Shown in pieces: positions 27,098-35,921 of a stretch of DNA of 64,000 nucleotides. Numbering within the stretch: the stretch's first letter is position 1; the number at the start of each line of letters is the position of its first letter. The position numbers were made by a program, and so were the translations under genes. The DNA is from an uncultured Clostridia bacterium (lineage in GTDB: Bacteria > Bacillota > Clostridia > TANB77 > CAG-508), in contig CALXAV010000006.1 of assembly GCA_944386385.1 (NCBI GenBank), forward strand, positions 1 through 64,000, read 5' to 3'. The notes beneath the pieces are model-generated. The model was not told the DNA's origin, did not search any database, and saw nothing but the letters and a program-made list of their open reading frames with translations.

Positions 27098-27118
27098 CAT
27101 TGTATTATGTGTTATAAT
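27091..27118 (+). promoter_or_regulatory. candidate promoter at the IS right end
   Basis: TTCACA and TATAAT with 16-nt spacing. The -35 is contributed by the IS right-end sequence, so the insertion may drive the DUF4097-like gene. Confidence 0.4.
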
Positions 27119-27236
27119 AAGAAAACGTAAGGGATTAACCTTTAGTTTAAAACCATTTTGTTGTTTAAAGAAGATATCGGAAGGAAGGAATAAAAACAAG
27201 GTTAAAAAGAAAACAACACTAAACGATAGGAGTATC

Positions 27237-27902
27237 ATGATTAACGACAGGGAAATGCTTCAAACTGAACATGTAGAAGATTTTTGCCTTAATTATTTCA
27301 GGAGCTGTGAAGGAGGAGCGGTTGATAACATTATAATTAATTTACCCAATGTTGATGTTAATGTACATCAGTCTACTTCTTCCAAGATTGAAGTTAATCT
27401 TCGAGGGAAGGTTAGTGTTGTAGGTGGGCAGGTAAGATGTAAAGCACGTAGAGTGAACAGAAATATCGTTGTTGCTCTATACACCTACGGAAAGGTGATT
27501 GATACAAAAATTGGCTTTGATATATATTTGCCGGCTAAAGATTTTAAGCTTATCTCAATTCTTTCTACATCAAATGTCCTGATAGAAGAGAGGATTTATG
27601 CCAAAACATTAAAAGTCAGGACAACTTCAGGAATGATAAAGTCAGATGTTACATTTGAGAAAGCCATTCTTGAAAGTGTGAGTGGTCCTATTGAAGCTAA
27701 ATTCTTCGCCGAGTCTGATGTCGAAACTTACATTTCAAGTGAAAGTGGAGATATCAACTTGGGGATAAGAAATATTGGAAGATTTCTTATCGACACACAC
27801 ACTACTTTGGGCTCTGTCAGAAATTATTTCAGACAGAGTAGAGGTCACTATACAGCGTTTGGTGAAGTTTCATCAAACAGTGGCAACATCTTCATAAACT
27901 AG
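27237..27902 (+). CDS. DUF4097-like beta-helical protein (putative adhesin fold), probably acquired
   Basis: 221 residues with the repetitive beta-strand pattern of DUF4097/bactofilin-like proteins: IIINLPNVDVNVHQSTSSKIEVNLRG, LKVRTTSGMIKSDVTFEKAILESVSGPIEAKF, ISSESGDINLGIRNIG. There is no signal peptide or membrane helix, so it is probably cytoplasmic. Codon use is unlike its neighbours: many C- and G-ending codons (CTT, CGT, GAC, AAC, GTC, GCC) against a background of A/T endings. This, with the adjacent IS element, suggests horizontal transfer. Start ATG with TAGGAG 4 nt upstream. Function unknown. Confidence 0.6.
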   Translation: MINDREMLQTEHVEDFCLNYFRSCEGGAVDNIIINLPNVDVNVHQSTSSKIEVNLRGKVSVVGGQVRCKARRVNRNIVVALYTYGKVIDTKIGFDIYLPAKDFKLISILSTSNVLIEERIYAKTLKVRTTSGMIKSDVTFEKAILESVSGPIEAKFFAESDVETYISSESGDINLGIRNIGRFLIDTHTTLGSVRNYFRQSRGHYTAFGEVSSNSGNIFIN

Positions 27903-27943
27903 TTTGACTTTGTTAAGCTAGTTATCAGCAAGTGATTGGTTTA

Positions 27944-27977
27944 CAGCAAGTCATTTGATTATGGCTTGCTTTTTTTA
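27944..27977 (+). terminator. terminator after the DUF4097-like gene
   Basis: AGCAAG / CTTGCT stem extended by weaker pairs (TCAT/ATGG), followed by eight T. Confidence 0.8.
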
Positions 27978-28005
27978 AACACATTTTGTAGTTATATAAC
28001 ATTAC

Positions 28006-28034
28006 TTTACCATATTTGACAAAGATGATATAAT
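28006..28034 (+). promoter_or_regulatory. promoter of dxs-ylmH
   Basis: TTTACC (28006-28011) and TATAAT (28029-28034) with 17-nt spacing. Confidence 0.6.
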
Positions 28035-28067
28035 ATAAGGACTAAGAAAAAAGCAGGTGAAAAGATA

Positions 28068-29954
28068 ATGTTAGAAAAAATAAATTCTCCAAAAGATTTG
28101 GAAGGATTGAGTATAGAAGATAAAAAAATATTAGCTAAAGAACTAAGAAAATATATATTAGAAATAGTATCAGAAAATGGAGGACATTTAGCATCAAATT
28201 TAGGAGTGGTAGAACTTACAATAGCATTACATAGTGTGTTTAATGTGCCAGAAGATAAAATAGTATGGGACGTTGGTCATCAAGCTTATGTTCATAAAAT
28301 TCTTACTGGAAGAAAAGATGAAATGAAAACATTAAGAAAGCTAAATGGAATAGCAGGTTTTCCAAAAACAAATGAATCTGAGGTAGATTGTTTTAACACA
28401 GGACATAGTAGTACATCAATATCAGCAGCATTAGGAATGGCAAGAGCAAGAGATATAGAAGGTAAAAATAATTCAGTAATTGCTGTAATAGGAGATGGAG
28501 CTTTAACTGGTGGTATGGCATTAGAAGCATTAAATGATGCAGGATATAGTGGAACAAGAATGACAGTAATATTAAATGATAATGAGATGAGTATATCTAA
28601 GAATATTGGCGGAATGAATATGCTTTTAAGTAAACTAAGAACAAAAAGAACTTATACTAAATCAAGTGTTTCAATAAAAAATGTAATAAATAAAATTCCA
28701 GTTGTAGGAAAACCTTTTGTAAAAGTCATACAAAGAGTGAAAAGAAGTATAAAACAATTAATAATTCCTAAGATGTTTTTTGAAGACATAGGATTTCGTT
28801 ATTTAGGTCCTGTTGATGGACATAATATAGAAGAACTTGAGAGAATGCTTAAAATAACAAAAGAATTAGATGGACCAGTACTTTTACATGTTTTAACTAA
28901 AAAGGGAAAAGGATATGAAATAGCAGAAAAAAATCCAGATAAATATCATGCAACAAGTCCTTTTGATATAGAAACAGGAGAAGTAAAGAAAAAGAAGGGA
29001 AAAGATTATTCAAAAGTATTTGGTGATAAATTAATAGAACTTGCTAAGAAAAACGATAGAATTGTTGCAATTACAGCGTCAATGAAAGATGGAACAGGAC
29101 TTCGTGAATTTCAAAAAGAATTTCCTGATAGATTCTTTGATATAGGAATAGCAGAACAACATGCAGTAGGACTAGCAGCTGGTATGGCAAAAGAGGGATT
29201 AATACCATTTGTTCCAATATATTCATCATTTTATCAAAGAGCATATGACCAAGTAATACATGATGTAGCAATTCAAAATTTACCTGTTATTATGTGTGTA
29301 GATAGAGCAGGAATTGTAGGACAGGACGGAGAAACACATCAAGGTGAATTTGATATGGCATTCTTTAGACTAGTTCCAAATCTTACAATTATGGCACCTA
29401 AAGATTTTAAAGAATTAGAGTATATGATGGAATTTGCAATAAGTTTAAAAAAGCCTGTAGTTATTAGATATCCTAGAGGTGGAGAAAGTGGTAAGATAAC
29501 ATTTGATAAACATGAAGAAATAAAATTAGGAAAAGCAGAGATAATAAAAGAAGGAAAAGATGTAAGTATAATAGCAATAGGAAAAACTGTCTCAAGAGCA
29601 ATGGAAGTATCTAATATGTTAAAAGAAAAAGAAATAGATGCAGAAGTAATAAATGCGAGATTTTTAAAGCCATTAGATGAAGAAATAATAACTAAATCAA
29701 TTGAAAAGACAAAATTTGTTATAACTATAGAAGATGGAACAATTATAAATGGTTTAGGAACTGCTGTAAAAGAATTGATTATAGATAAAGATTTAAAAGA
29801 TATAAAAATAAATTCATATGCATATCCAGATGAATTTATAAAACATGGTTCAGTAGAAGAGTTAGAAAAATTATATCATCAGGATAGCAAATCAATTTAT
29901 GACTATATAGTAGAATTTAATAAAAAACAAAATGAGGAAACGAAGAAAATTTGA
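28068..29954 (+). CDS. dxs: 1-deoxy-D-xylulose-5-phosphate synthase
   Basis: 628 residues, full length. N-terminal thiamine diphosphate domain: GGHLASNLGVVELTIALH, WDVGHQAYVHKILTGR, GHSSTSISAALGMA and GDGALTGGMALEALNDAG (Mg-TPP motif). The pyrimidine-binding domain has FDIGIAEQHAVGLAAGMA and the C-terminal transketolase domain VIRYPRGG. It condenses pyruvate and glyceraldehyde-3-phosphate, the first step of the MEP isoprenoid pathway, and supplies precursors for thiamine and pyridoxal. RBS GCAGGTGA. The following ylmH gene is 18 nt downstream and likely cotranscribed. Confidence 0.97.
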   Translation: MLEKINSPKDLEGLSIEDKKILAKELRKYILEIVSENGGHLASNLGVVELTIALHSVFNVPEDKIVWDVGHQAYVHKILTGRKDEMKTLRKLNGIAGFPKTNESEVDCFNTGHSSTSISAALGMARARDIEGKNNSVIAVIGDGALTGGMALEALNDAGYSGTRMTVILNDNEMSISKNIGGMNMLLSKLRTKRTYTKSSVSIKNVINKIPVVGKPFVKVIQRVKRSIKQLIIPKMFFEDIGFRYLGPVDGHNIEELERMLKITKELDGPVLLHVLTKKGKGYEIAEKNPDKYHATSPFDIETGEVKKKKGKDYSKVFGDKLIELAKKNDRIVAITASMKDGTGLREFQKEFPDRFFDIGIAEQHAVGLAAGMAKEGLIPFVPIYSSFYQRAYDQVIHDVAIQNLPVIMCVDRAGIVGQDGETHQGEFDMAFFRLVPNLTIMAPKDFKELEYMMEFAISLKKPVVIRYPRGGESGKITFDKHEEIKLGKAEIIKEGKDVSIIAIGKTVSRAMEVSNMLKEKEIDAEVINARFLKPLDEEIITKSIEKTKFVITIEDGTIINGLGTAVKELIIDKDLKDIKINSYAYPDEFIKHGSVEELEKLYHQDSKSIYDYIVEFNKKQNEETKKI

Positions 29955-29972
29955 AAAAGGAAAGGGAGAGTA

Positions 29973-30776
29973 ATGAATAAACAGGACTTATTAAAAGATT
30001 ATAGAAAACAAGAAGATAAGATTTGTTTATCACAAGTCTTAGATAAAATAGAATTTATGAGAACAAGAGAGAAAATAGAATATACAGATTTTTTAGATAT
30101 GTATCAAATATCATTAGTAGAAAATTTTTTAAGGAGAATCAAGTTTGAAAATTATAAACTATATGGTGGATATGAAGATGCAGAAAGAAAAATTTTAATA
30201 GTATATCCTGAAAAATATGATGATAATATGTTAGAAAAAAACTATTCTAAAATGTTAAAAGTAGTTAGAGTAACATTGGATGAGGAGGAACAAGGAAAAT
30301 ACTCACATAGAAATTACTTAGGTGGAATAGTAAAATTAGGGTTAAAAAGAGAAAAAGTAGGAGATATATTAGTTGCTGATGTTGGTGCAGATATTATAGT
30401 AATGGAAGACTTTGCTGAAATATTAAAGAAAGAATTACCATCTCTTACAAGATTTGAAAATAGTAAAGTAGATATAATAGAATTAAAAGATTTAAGAAAA
30501 AAGGAAATACGTATAGAAGATGTAAAAATAATAGTACCATCATTACGTTTAGATAATATAGTATCTGATTTAGCTAGAACATCAAGAAGTAAAGCCGCAC
30601 AAATAATAGCTCAAGAAAGAGTTTTTATAAATGGACAAAATGAAACTAAATTATCAAAACAAGTAAAATTACATGATGTTATTACAATAAGAGGAAAGGG
30701 AAGATTTGTAATAAAAGAATTTGATGGAACAACAAGAAGCGGAAGAACAGTAATTGTTGTTGAAAAATATGTATAG
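29973..30776 (+). CDS. ylmH: YlmH-family S4 RNA-binding protein
   Basis: 267 residues. The N-terminal region has the YlmH pattern YTDFLDMYQISLVENFLRR and YGGYEDAERKILIVYPE, the middle has HRNYLGGIVKLGLKREKVGDI, and the C-terminal S4 domain is LRLDNIVSDLARTSRSKAAQ..IAQERVFINGQ. YlmH is usually in the division cluster next to sepF; here it follows dxs. In B. subtilis YlmH can act on 50S-peptidyl-tRNA complexes in ribosome quality control. Start ATG with GGGAGAG. Confidence 0.88.
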   Translation: MNKQDLLKDYRKQEDKICLSQVLDKIEFMRTREKIEYTDFLDMYQISLVENFLRRIKFENYKLYGGYEDAERKILIVYPEKYDDNMLEKNYSKMLKVVRVTLDEEEQGKYSHRNYLGGIVKLGLKREKVGDILVADVGADIIVMEDFAEILKKELPSLTRFENSKVDIIELKDLRKKEIRIEDVKIIVPSLRLDNIVSDLARTSRSKAAQIIAQERVFINGQNETKLSKQVKLHDVITIRGKGRFVIKEFDGTTRSGRTVIVVEKYV

Positions 30777-31088
30777 AGTTTAAGAAAAATGGGAGATGTG
30801 TTACATTTCCTATTTTTATTGCATAGGAAATATTACTAACTTGTTTTTTATGTTTTAAAAAGTAAAAATTTATTTAAAAGTACTTGCGAAAATGTGTTTA
30901 GTATGATATAAAATGAATAGTATGAAGATTAAATAATAATAACAAATATTTTTTATCAAACGTTCGGCGAAATATTATTTTAAAATTTGATTTAGAAAGA
31001 ATTTTGCAAATAAATTAGAATTTATATTAATTTTATAAAATATAAAATTGTGCAGAAGCTTTTTGCACAATTTGAAGGAAGTGAAATT
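30777..31088. other. 312-nt gap without a gene
   Basis: It holds an ATTTCCTAT/ATAGGAAAT hairpin near 30805-30830, which may end the dxs-ylmH transcript although its T tract is poor. A perfect palindrome sits just before the DUF1016 gene (listed separately). I see no ORF with an RBS and no RNA gene. Confidence 0.6.
31045..31073 (+). repeat. perfect palindrome before the DUF1016 gene
   Basis: AAATTGTGCA (31045-31054) and TGCACAATTT (31064-31073) form a 10-bp inverted repeat, 16 nt before the ATG and next to the RBS. A closely similar palindrome (TTTGTGCAGA / TTCTGCACAAA) lies inside the gene near 31373-31397. Could be an operator or a translation-control hairpin. Confidence 0.6.
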
Positions 31089-32104
31089 ATGACAGATATT
31101 GATAAAAATCAGTATAAAGAAATTTTTGAGAATATAAAAAATGAAATTTTAAGTTCACAATATAAGGCAATGCAAGCGTTAATAAAGAACTCATATTTAT
31201 GTATTGGCATATTGGAAAAATAATATTAGAAAATGCTAAGTGGGGAAATAAATTTATTGATAATTTATCTATAGATTTAAAATTAGAATTTCCTACTATA
31301 AAAGGTTTTTCTATTAGAAATTTAAAAAATATGAAAAAATTTGCCAAAGAGTATCCTGATTTTAAATTTGTGCAGAATGTTTCTGCACAAATAACGTGGT
31401 CTGACAATTTGTTAATACTTGATAAAGTAAAAGGAATTGAAAAGCGAAAATGGTATATAAAAGAAACTTCAAAAAATGGTTGGGGATATAATGTTTTAGA
31501 TTGGCAAATAAAATCGAATTTATATGAAAGACAAGTAATTACAGATAAAACAACAAACTTTCAAAATACTTTGCCTGATATTCAAAGCGATTTGGCATTG
31601 CAGACTATAAAAGATCCATATATTTTCGACTTTATATCTTTAAAAGGAAAAGTTAAAGAATTAGAAATAGAAAAAGCAATGATAAATAAGATAAAAGATG
31701 TACTTATAGAATTAGGTAATGGTTTTGCTTTTGTAGGAAGTCAATACAAGTTAACAGTAAGTGAAAAGGATTATTTTATTGATTTACTATTTTATCATCT
31801 AAAATTAAAATGCTATATTGTTGTGGAATTAAAAGCTAGAGAATTTGAACCAACAGATGCTGGACAATTAAATTTTTATCTATCTGCTATAGATGATTTA
31901 GTGAAAGATGAAAATGATAATCCCAGCATTGGATTACTTTTGTGTAAAAGTAAGGATAAATTCACGGCAGAATATGCTTTAAAAGATATAAATAAGCCTA
32001 TTGGTGTTAGCGAATATAGAATACTACAAGATATACCAGAATATTTACAAGCACAGTTACCCAAAATAGAGGATATAGAATTACATATCCAAGAAATAGA
32101 ATAA
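31089..32104 (+). pseudogene. DUF1016/YhcG-family PD-(D/E)XK nuclease with one -1-type frame break near its start
   Basis: Segment 1 from ATG 31089 (RBS GAAGG) reads MTDIDKNQYKEIFENIKNEI and onward to ...YKAMQA. After about 31178 the family sequence continues in the -1 frame (VNKELIFMYWHIGKIILENAKWG). The remainder is intact: SIRNLKNMKKFAKEYPD, VSAQITWSDN, then the C-terminal nuclease domain FVGSQYKLTV...DLLFYH and CYIVVELKAREFEP. No CGG is involved; a single lost base would explain it. If real, translation could only start at the internal ATG 31199. YhcG-type proteins are often encoded near restriction systems. Either a young pseudogene or a sequence error. Confidence 0.65.
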
Positions 32105-32141
32105 TAATTATATTTTACAAAAGTTAACAAAAGGAAATGGT

Positions 32142-32182
32142 TATGAGACAAATAGGGCTGGGACGAGTCCTATTTGTCTCAT
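32142..32182. terminator. bidirectional terminator between the DUF1016 gene and mutS2
   Basis: Perfect 14-bp inverted repeat ATGAGACAAATAGG / CCTATTTGTCTCAT around GCTGGGACGAGT, followed by TTTTAG. It overlaps the mutS2 stop codon. Its GAGACAAA arms recur in the repeat at 61380-61445. Confidence 0.75.
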
Positions 32183-34542
32183 TTTAGTTCTACAACTGTA
32201 ACTCCCATTTCTCCTTCACCATATGTTCCTAAACGAAAAGATTTTACATGTGGATTGGTTTTTAAGAATTTATGAATTCCTTTCATTAGTTTTCCTGTTC
32301 CTTTACCATGAACTATTCTAACAGAAGTTAATTTACTAAGAGAAGCATCATCTAAAAATTTATCTACTACAAATGTTGCTTCTTCTACATTAAGTCCAAT
32401 AACATTAATTTCTGATTTTATATTTTTTACTTTTGATAAATTAGAATATGTTGAAGTTAATTGTTTTTCTTTATTAGAGCTATCATTATGTGCTTTTTCC
32501 AATTCATTGATTGATACATTTGTTTTAATCATACCAATTTGTACTTGTACTTCATTTGATTTAGATGGTCTTGAAAGCACAGTTCCATTTTTATTAAATT
32601 TTCTAACAAATACAGTCATATTTGGTTCTATGTCATGTATATCTAATGAATTAGAAGTATGTGTATTTGAATTTGTTTTTTTATTTTCCAAAGTATGGAT
32701 TTCATTTATCTTTTTATTTAATTTGTTTCTAAGATTTTCAGCATTTTTGGTGCTTGAAATATTATTTAATTCTTTTATTATTTCATTTGCTTCTTCTTTG
32801 GCATCTAATAAAATATTTCTTGCTTCAACTTTTGCTTTATTTATGATATCCTGTTCTTGTTTTTGTAATTTTTCGTTATCTAAAACAAGAGATTTTTCTA
32901 AATTAGAAACATTTTCTAACTTTTTATCTATTTCTTCTTTTTCTTTTTCGATTTCTGATTTTTGGTCATAGATATTTTTTAAAAGTTCTTCAAAATCTAA
33001 TTGTTCTTTTGACATCATAGATTTTGCTTTATCTATAATAGAAGTTGGTAATCCTAAGTTTTTACTTATCGCAAAAGCGTTACTTTTACCAGGAATACCT
33101 ACAAGTAGACGATATGTAGGTTCTAATTTTTCTACATTAAATTCAACAGAAGCATTTTCAAAACCATAAGTAGTTAAAGCATATTGTTTTAATTCTTGGT
33201 AATGTGTTGTTGCAACTGTTAAAGAACCTAAATTATGTAAGTATTCTAAGATACTAATTGCAAGTCTTGCACCTTCAACAGGGTCTGTTCCTGAGCCTAA
33301 TTCATCTACTAAAATAAGTGATTCTTTGCTAGCTTTATTTATTATAGATACTATATTTGTCATATGAGATGAAAAAGTACTTAAAGAATCTGATATACTT
33401 TGGTCATCTCCAATGTCTGCAAATACTTTATCAAACACATATATACTAGAGTTTTCACTAGCAGGAATATTTAAACCAGAACATGCCATACAAGTAAGTA
33501 AACCTATAGTTTTTAAAGAAACAGTTTTACCACCAGTATTTGGTCCTGTAATTAGTAGTGTAGAAAAATCATGTCCGAGGTTTAATGAAATTGGAACAAC
33601 TTTATTTTCATCAATTAAAGGGTGACGAGCATTTTTTAAGTTTACTTCTTTATTTGTATTTAAGATAGGAGTTATTCCGTTAAGCTTTTTTGAATATTTA
33701 GCTTTAGCAAATATAAAATCAAGTGTTCCGATTAATTCTACATCTTGTTTTAATTCTTCTATATATGGTTCAAATAGAAATGATAATTTTTGTAATATTT
33801 TTTCTATTTCTAAATCTTCTTCTAGTTTTAGTTTGTTTATTTCATTATTAAGTTCAAAAATAGAAATAGGTTCAATAAATAAAGTAGAACCAGCATTTGA
33901 AATATCATGAACAAATCCTTTTACTTGGGAACGATATTCTTCTTTTACAGGAATAACGAATCTATCATTTCTAATTGTTATGATGCTATCTTGAAGATAT
34001 TTAGAAAATTTGCCATGAATCATATCATTTAATTTATTACGTATTTCTTGTTCTAAATTTTTTTGTTTTTTCCTAATTGATTTTAAAATGCTTGAAGCAT
34101 TATCTTGAATTAATCCTTCATCTGATATGCAATTATTTATTTCATCTATTATACTTTTATTTGTGTATAACAAATTAAATAAATTAGATAAAATAGGATA
34201 TTCAGAAGTTTCTATATATTCTTTATCAAAATAGTTTTTTAAATCAAAAGACATTTTAAAAATCTTATTTAAGTTTAGAATAGCATTAACTGAAAGTGAA
34301 ATTCCGCTTTTTAAGTTTTTTATGCTTAAATCAATGTCTTGAAATTCATAAAAACTAGGACAAGAGTTTCTATACATTAAACTAACTGCTTCTTTAGTTT
34401 CTTCTAACATATCTTGAACTTTATTATAATCACTACTTGGAAGCAATTCTCTTGCTATTTCTTTTCCTTTTGATGTTATACAAAAGGTTATTAATATATT
34501 TATTATTTTATCAAATTCTAGTTTTTTTAAGTTTATATCCAT
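32179..34542 (-). CDS. mutS2: MutS2, Smr-domain ATPase
   Basis: 787 residues, normal length. N-terminal core and clamp helices, then MutS-type ATPase with Walker A GPNTGGKT, Walker B SLILVDELGSGTDP and VATTHYQELK. A long charged coiled coil (about 505-620) follows, then a KOW-like segment and a C-terminal Smr nuclease domain (VDKFLDDASL, VRIVHGKGTGKLMKGIHKFLK, FRLGTYGEGEMGVTVVEL). MutS2 has no role in mismatch repair; it suppresses recombination and, in B. subtilis, recognises collided ribosomes. The start ATG follows TTAGGAG. Confidence 0.95.
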   Translation of the reverse strand: MDINLKKLEFDKIINILITFCITSKGKEIARELLPSSDYNKVQDMLEETKEAVSLMYRNSCPSFYEFQDIDLSIKNLKSGISLSVNAILNLNKIFKMSFDLKNYFDKEYIETSEYPILSNLFNLLYTNKSIIDEINNCISDEGLIQDNASSILKSIRKKQKNLEQEIRNKLNDMIHGKFSKYLQDSIITIRNDRFVIPVKEEYRSQVKGFVHDISNAGSTLFIEPISIFELNNEINKLKLEEDLEIEKILQKLSFLFEPYIEELKQDVELIGTLDFIFAKAKYSKKLNGITPILNTNKEVNLKNARHPLIDENKVVPISLNLGHDFSTLLITGPNTGGKTVSLKTIGLLTCMACSGLNIPASENSSIYVFDKVFADIGDDQSISDSLSTFSSHMTNIVSIINKASKESLILVDELGSGTDPVEGARLAISILEYLHNLGSLTVATTHYQELKQYALTTYGFENASVEFNVEKLEPTYRLLVGIPGKSNAFAISKNLGLPTSIIDKAKSMMSKEQLDFEELLKNIYDQKSEIEKEKEEIDKKLENVSNLEKSLVLDNEKLQKQEQDIINKAKVEARNILLDAKEEANEIIKELNNISSTKNAENLRNKLNKKINEIHTLENKKTNSNTHTSNSLDIHDIEPNMTVFVRKFNKNGTVLSRPSKSNEVQVQIGMIKTNVSINELEKAHNDSSNKEKQLTSTYSNLSKVKNIKSEINVIGLNVEEATFVVDKFLDDASLSKLTSVRIVHGKGTGKLMKGIHKFLKTNPHVKSFRLGTYGEGEMGVTVVELK

Positions 34543-34620
34543 TTTTAAAATCTCCTAACATATTAATTATACTAGGAAAGAAGGCATTAGTCAATTAAAT
34601 AGTAATAGCAATAAATTTTC

Positions 34621-34649
34621 TTGACAATGTTAACATAAAAATGTATAAT
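34621..34649 (+). promoter_or_regulatory. consensus SigA promoter
   Basis: TTGACA and TATAAT with 17-nt spacing; directs the small gene at 34688. Confidence 0.85.
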
Positions 34650-34687
34650 ATACTTATGCTGATAGGCATTAGCAGAAAGGTAGAAGG

Positions 34688-34918
34688 ATGAAATACGAGT
34701 ATTTTGATCCAACAACCAAACAACAAGTGACTGTGCCCAAAAGCTCCTTTTTTAAGAAACGTTCTTGTGACCATGAAATGGTACCTCTCATAAGAGAAAG
34801 AAGAGGGCAAATCTTCCACAATACGCTGGGAGATACCATTCAGTATGTTTGCCGCAAGTGTGGCAAAACAGGCGACGTGGAATTTTGGGAGTTTGATGGG
34901 TGGGGTTACAACAAGTAA
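34688..34918 (+). CDS. small protein with a Cys-pair knuckle, unknown function, foreign codon use
   Basis: 76 residues, own consensus promoter and terminator. It contains RSCDHEMVPLIRERRG and YVCRKCGKTGDVEFWEFDGWG: a CxxC plus an upstream Cys/His could bind zinc. Codon use is rich in C and G at the third position (ACC, ATC, GAC, GTG, CGC), unlike adjacent genes, so recent acquisition is likely. The RBS is weak (AGAAGG). I do not recognise the family. The organisation as a solitary cassette resembles that of the DUF4097-like gene, which has the same foreign codon style. Confidence 0.55.
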   Translation: MKYEYFDPTTKQQVTVPKSSFFKKRSCDHEMVPLIRERRGQIFHNTLGDTIQYVCRKCGKTGDVEFWEFDGWGYNK

Positions 34919-34922
34919 GAAG

Positions 34923-34968
34923 GTTACAGCTGATATTCTACAATATGAATATCAGTTGTAACGTTTTA
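34923..34968 (+). terminator. strong terminator after the small Cys-pair gene
   Basis: 16-bp stem GTTACAGCTGATATTC / GAATATCAGTTGTAAC (one G-T pair) followed by GTTTTA. Confidence 0.75.
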
Positions 34969-35079
34969 TAAAAGTAAAGAAAATATAAGTATAGAATATT
35001 AGTTTTTTTGAGGAATAATGATAAGGTAATATTAGTTTTTAATACTATCTTAATATTTTTAAGAATATACTTAAAATAA

Positions 35080-35108
35080 TTGCAAAAAATAAAAACTTGT
35101 GATATAAA
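35080..35108 (+). promoter_or_regulatory. promoter of the prpC-prkC operon
   Basis: TTGCAA and TATAAA with 17-nt spacing; overlapping TATAAT-like sequence just downstream. Confidence 0.6.
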
Positions 35109-35148
35109 ATATAATAAATAAAAATGTAACTTGAGAAGAGGTGAATTC

Positions 35149-35883
35149 ATGATAAAGGCTTACGCAAAATCTGATGTAGGAAAAGTAAGGGAAATAAATG
35201 AAGACTCTTTTTATATATCTGATTCGCTAGATGAAGTACAATTATATATCTTAGCTGACGGAATGGGAGGCTATAAAGGTGGAGAAATTGCGAGTAAGCT
35301 TGCAATACAATCTGCTAAAAATTATATAGAAAATAATTTTAAGCAAATAGAGAAAGATAAAGATAGTATAATCCAATTAGTAGGCAGTAGTGTGGAATAT
35401 GCAAATATGATAGTATACGAAAAATCAAAGGAAAATAAAGAATTAGAGGGAATGGGTACTACTTTAGATATTTGCTTAATATATAATAATAGAGTGTTTA
35501 TTGGACATGTTGGAGATAGTAGAGTATATAGAATAAGAAAAGAATTTATGAGAAAATTAACTCAAGACCATAGCTATGTACAAAAACTAGTAAAGGACGG
35601 AACTATCACTAAGGAAGAGGCTGTACATCATCCACAAAAGAATATGTTAATGAAGGCACTTGGTTGTAATGCTTTTGTAGAACCAGATGTTATGGTAAAG
35701 GGATTTTTAAAAGATGATATCTTAATTATGAATTCAGATGGATTAACAAATTTGGTTTCACAAGATGATATGTTTAGAGAAGCAAAAAAGGATATAGAAC
35801 AAGCACCAAAAGAGCTAGTAAGACTAGCAAATGAAAAAGGTGGATATGATAATATAACTGTAATTGTAATAAAAAATATATGA
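35149..35883 (+). CDS. prpC: PP2C-family Ser/Thr protein phosphatase PrpC
   Basis: 244 residues from ATG 35149 (RBS AGAGGTG). PPM motifs: DVGKVREINEDSFYI (metal-binding Asp), LADGMGGYKGGEIAS, GTTLDICLIYNNRVFIGHVGDSRVYRI, LTQDHSYVQKLV, and ILIMNSDGLTNLV with a final GGYDNITVIVI. It reverses phosphorylation by the PASTA kinase encoded next (38-nt gap). The pair controls cell-wall growth, germination and stationary-phase translation in Firmicutes. The order prpC-prkC-rsgA-rpe is the standard Firmicute arrangement. Confidence 0.96.
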   Translation: MIKAYAKSDVGKVREINEDSFYISDSLDEVQLYILADGMGGYKGGEIASKLAIQSAKNYIENNFKQIEKDKDSIIQLVGSSVEYANMIVYEKSKENKELEGMGTTLDICLIYNNRVFIGHVGDSRVYRIRKEFMRKLTQDHSYVQKLVKDGTITKEEAVHHPQKNMLMKALGCNAFVEPDVMVKGFLKDDILIMNSDGLTNLVSQDDMFREAKKDIEQAPKELVRLANEKGGYDNITVIVIKNI

Positions 35884-35921
35884 CGTTCTACAAATTAAAC
35901 ATTATTTAAGGAGAGATAAAT

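Noticed and set aside
31165..31181. A fifth CGG-type junction in the DUF1016 gene
   Set aside because: No CGG is present and the needed shift is -1, so it does not belong to the set.
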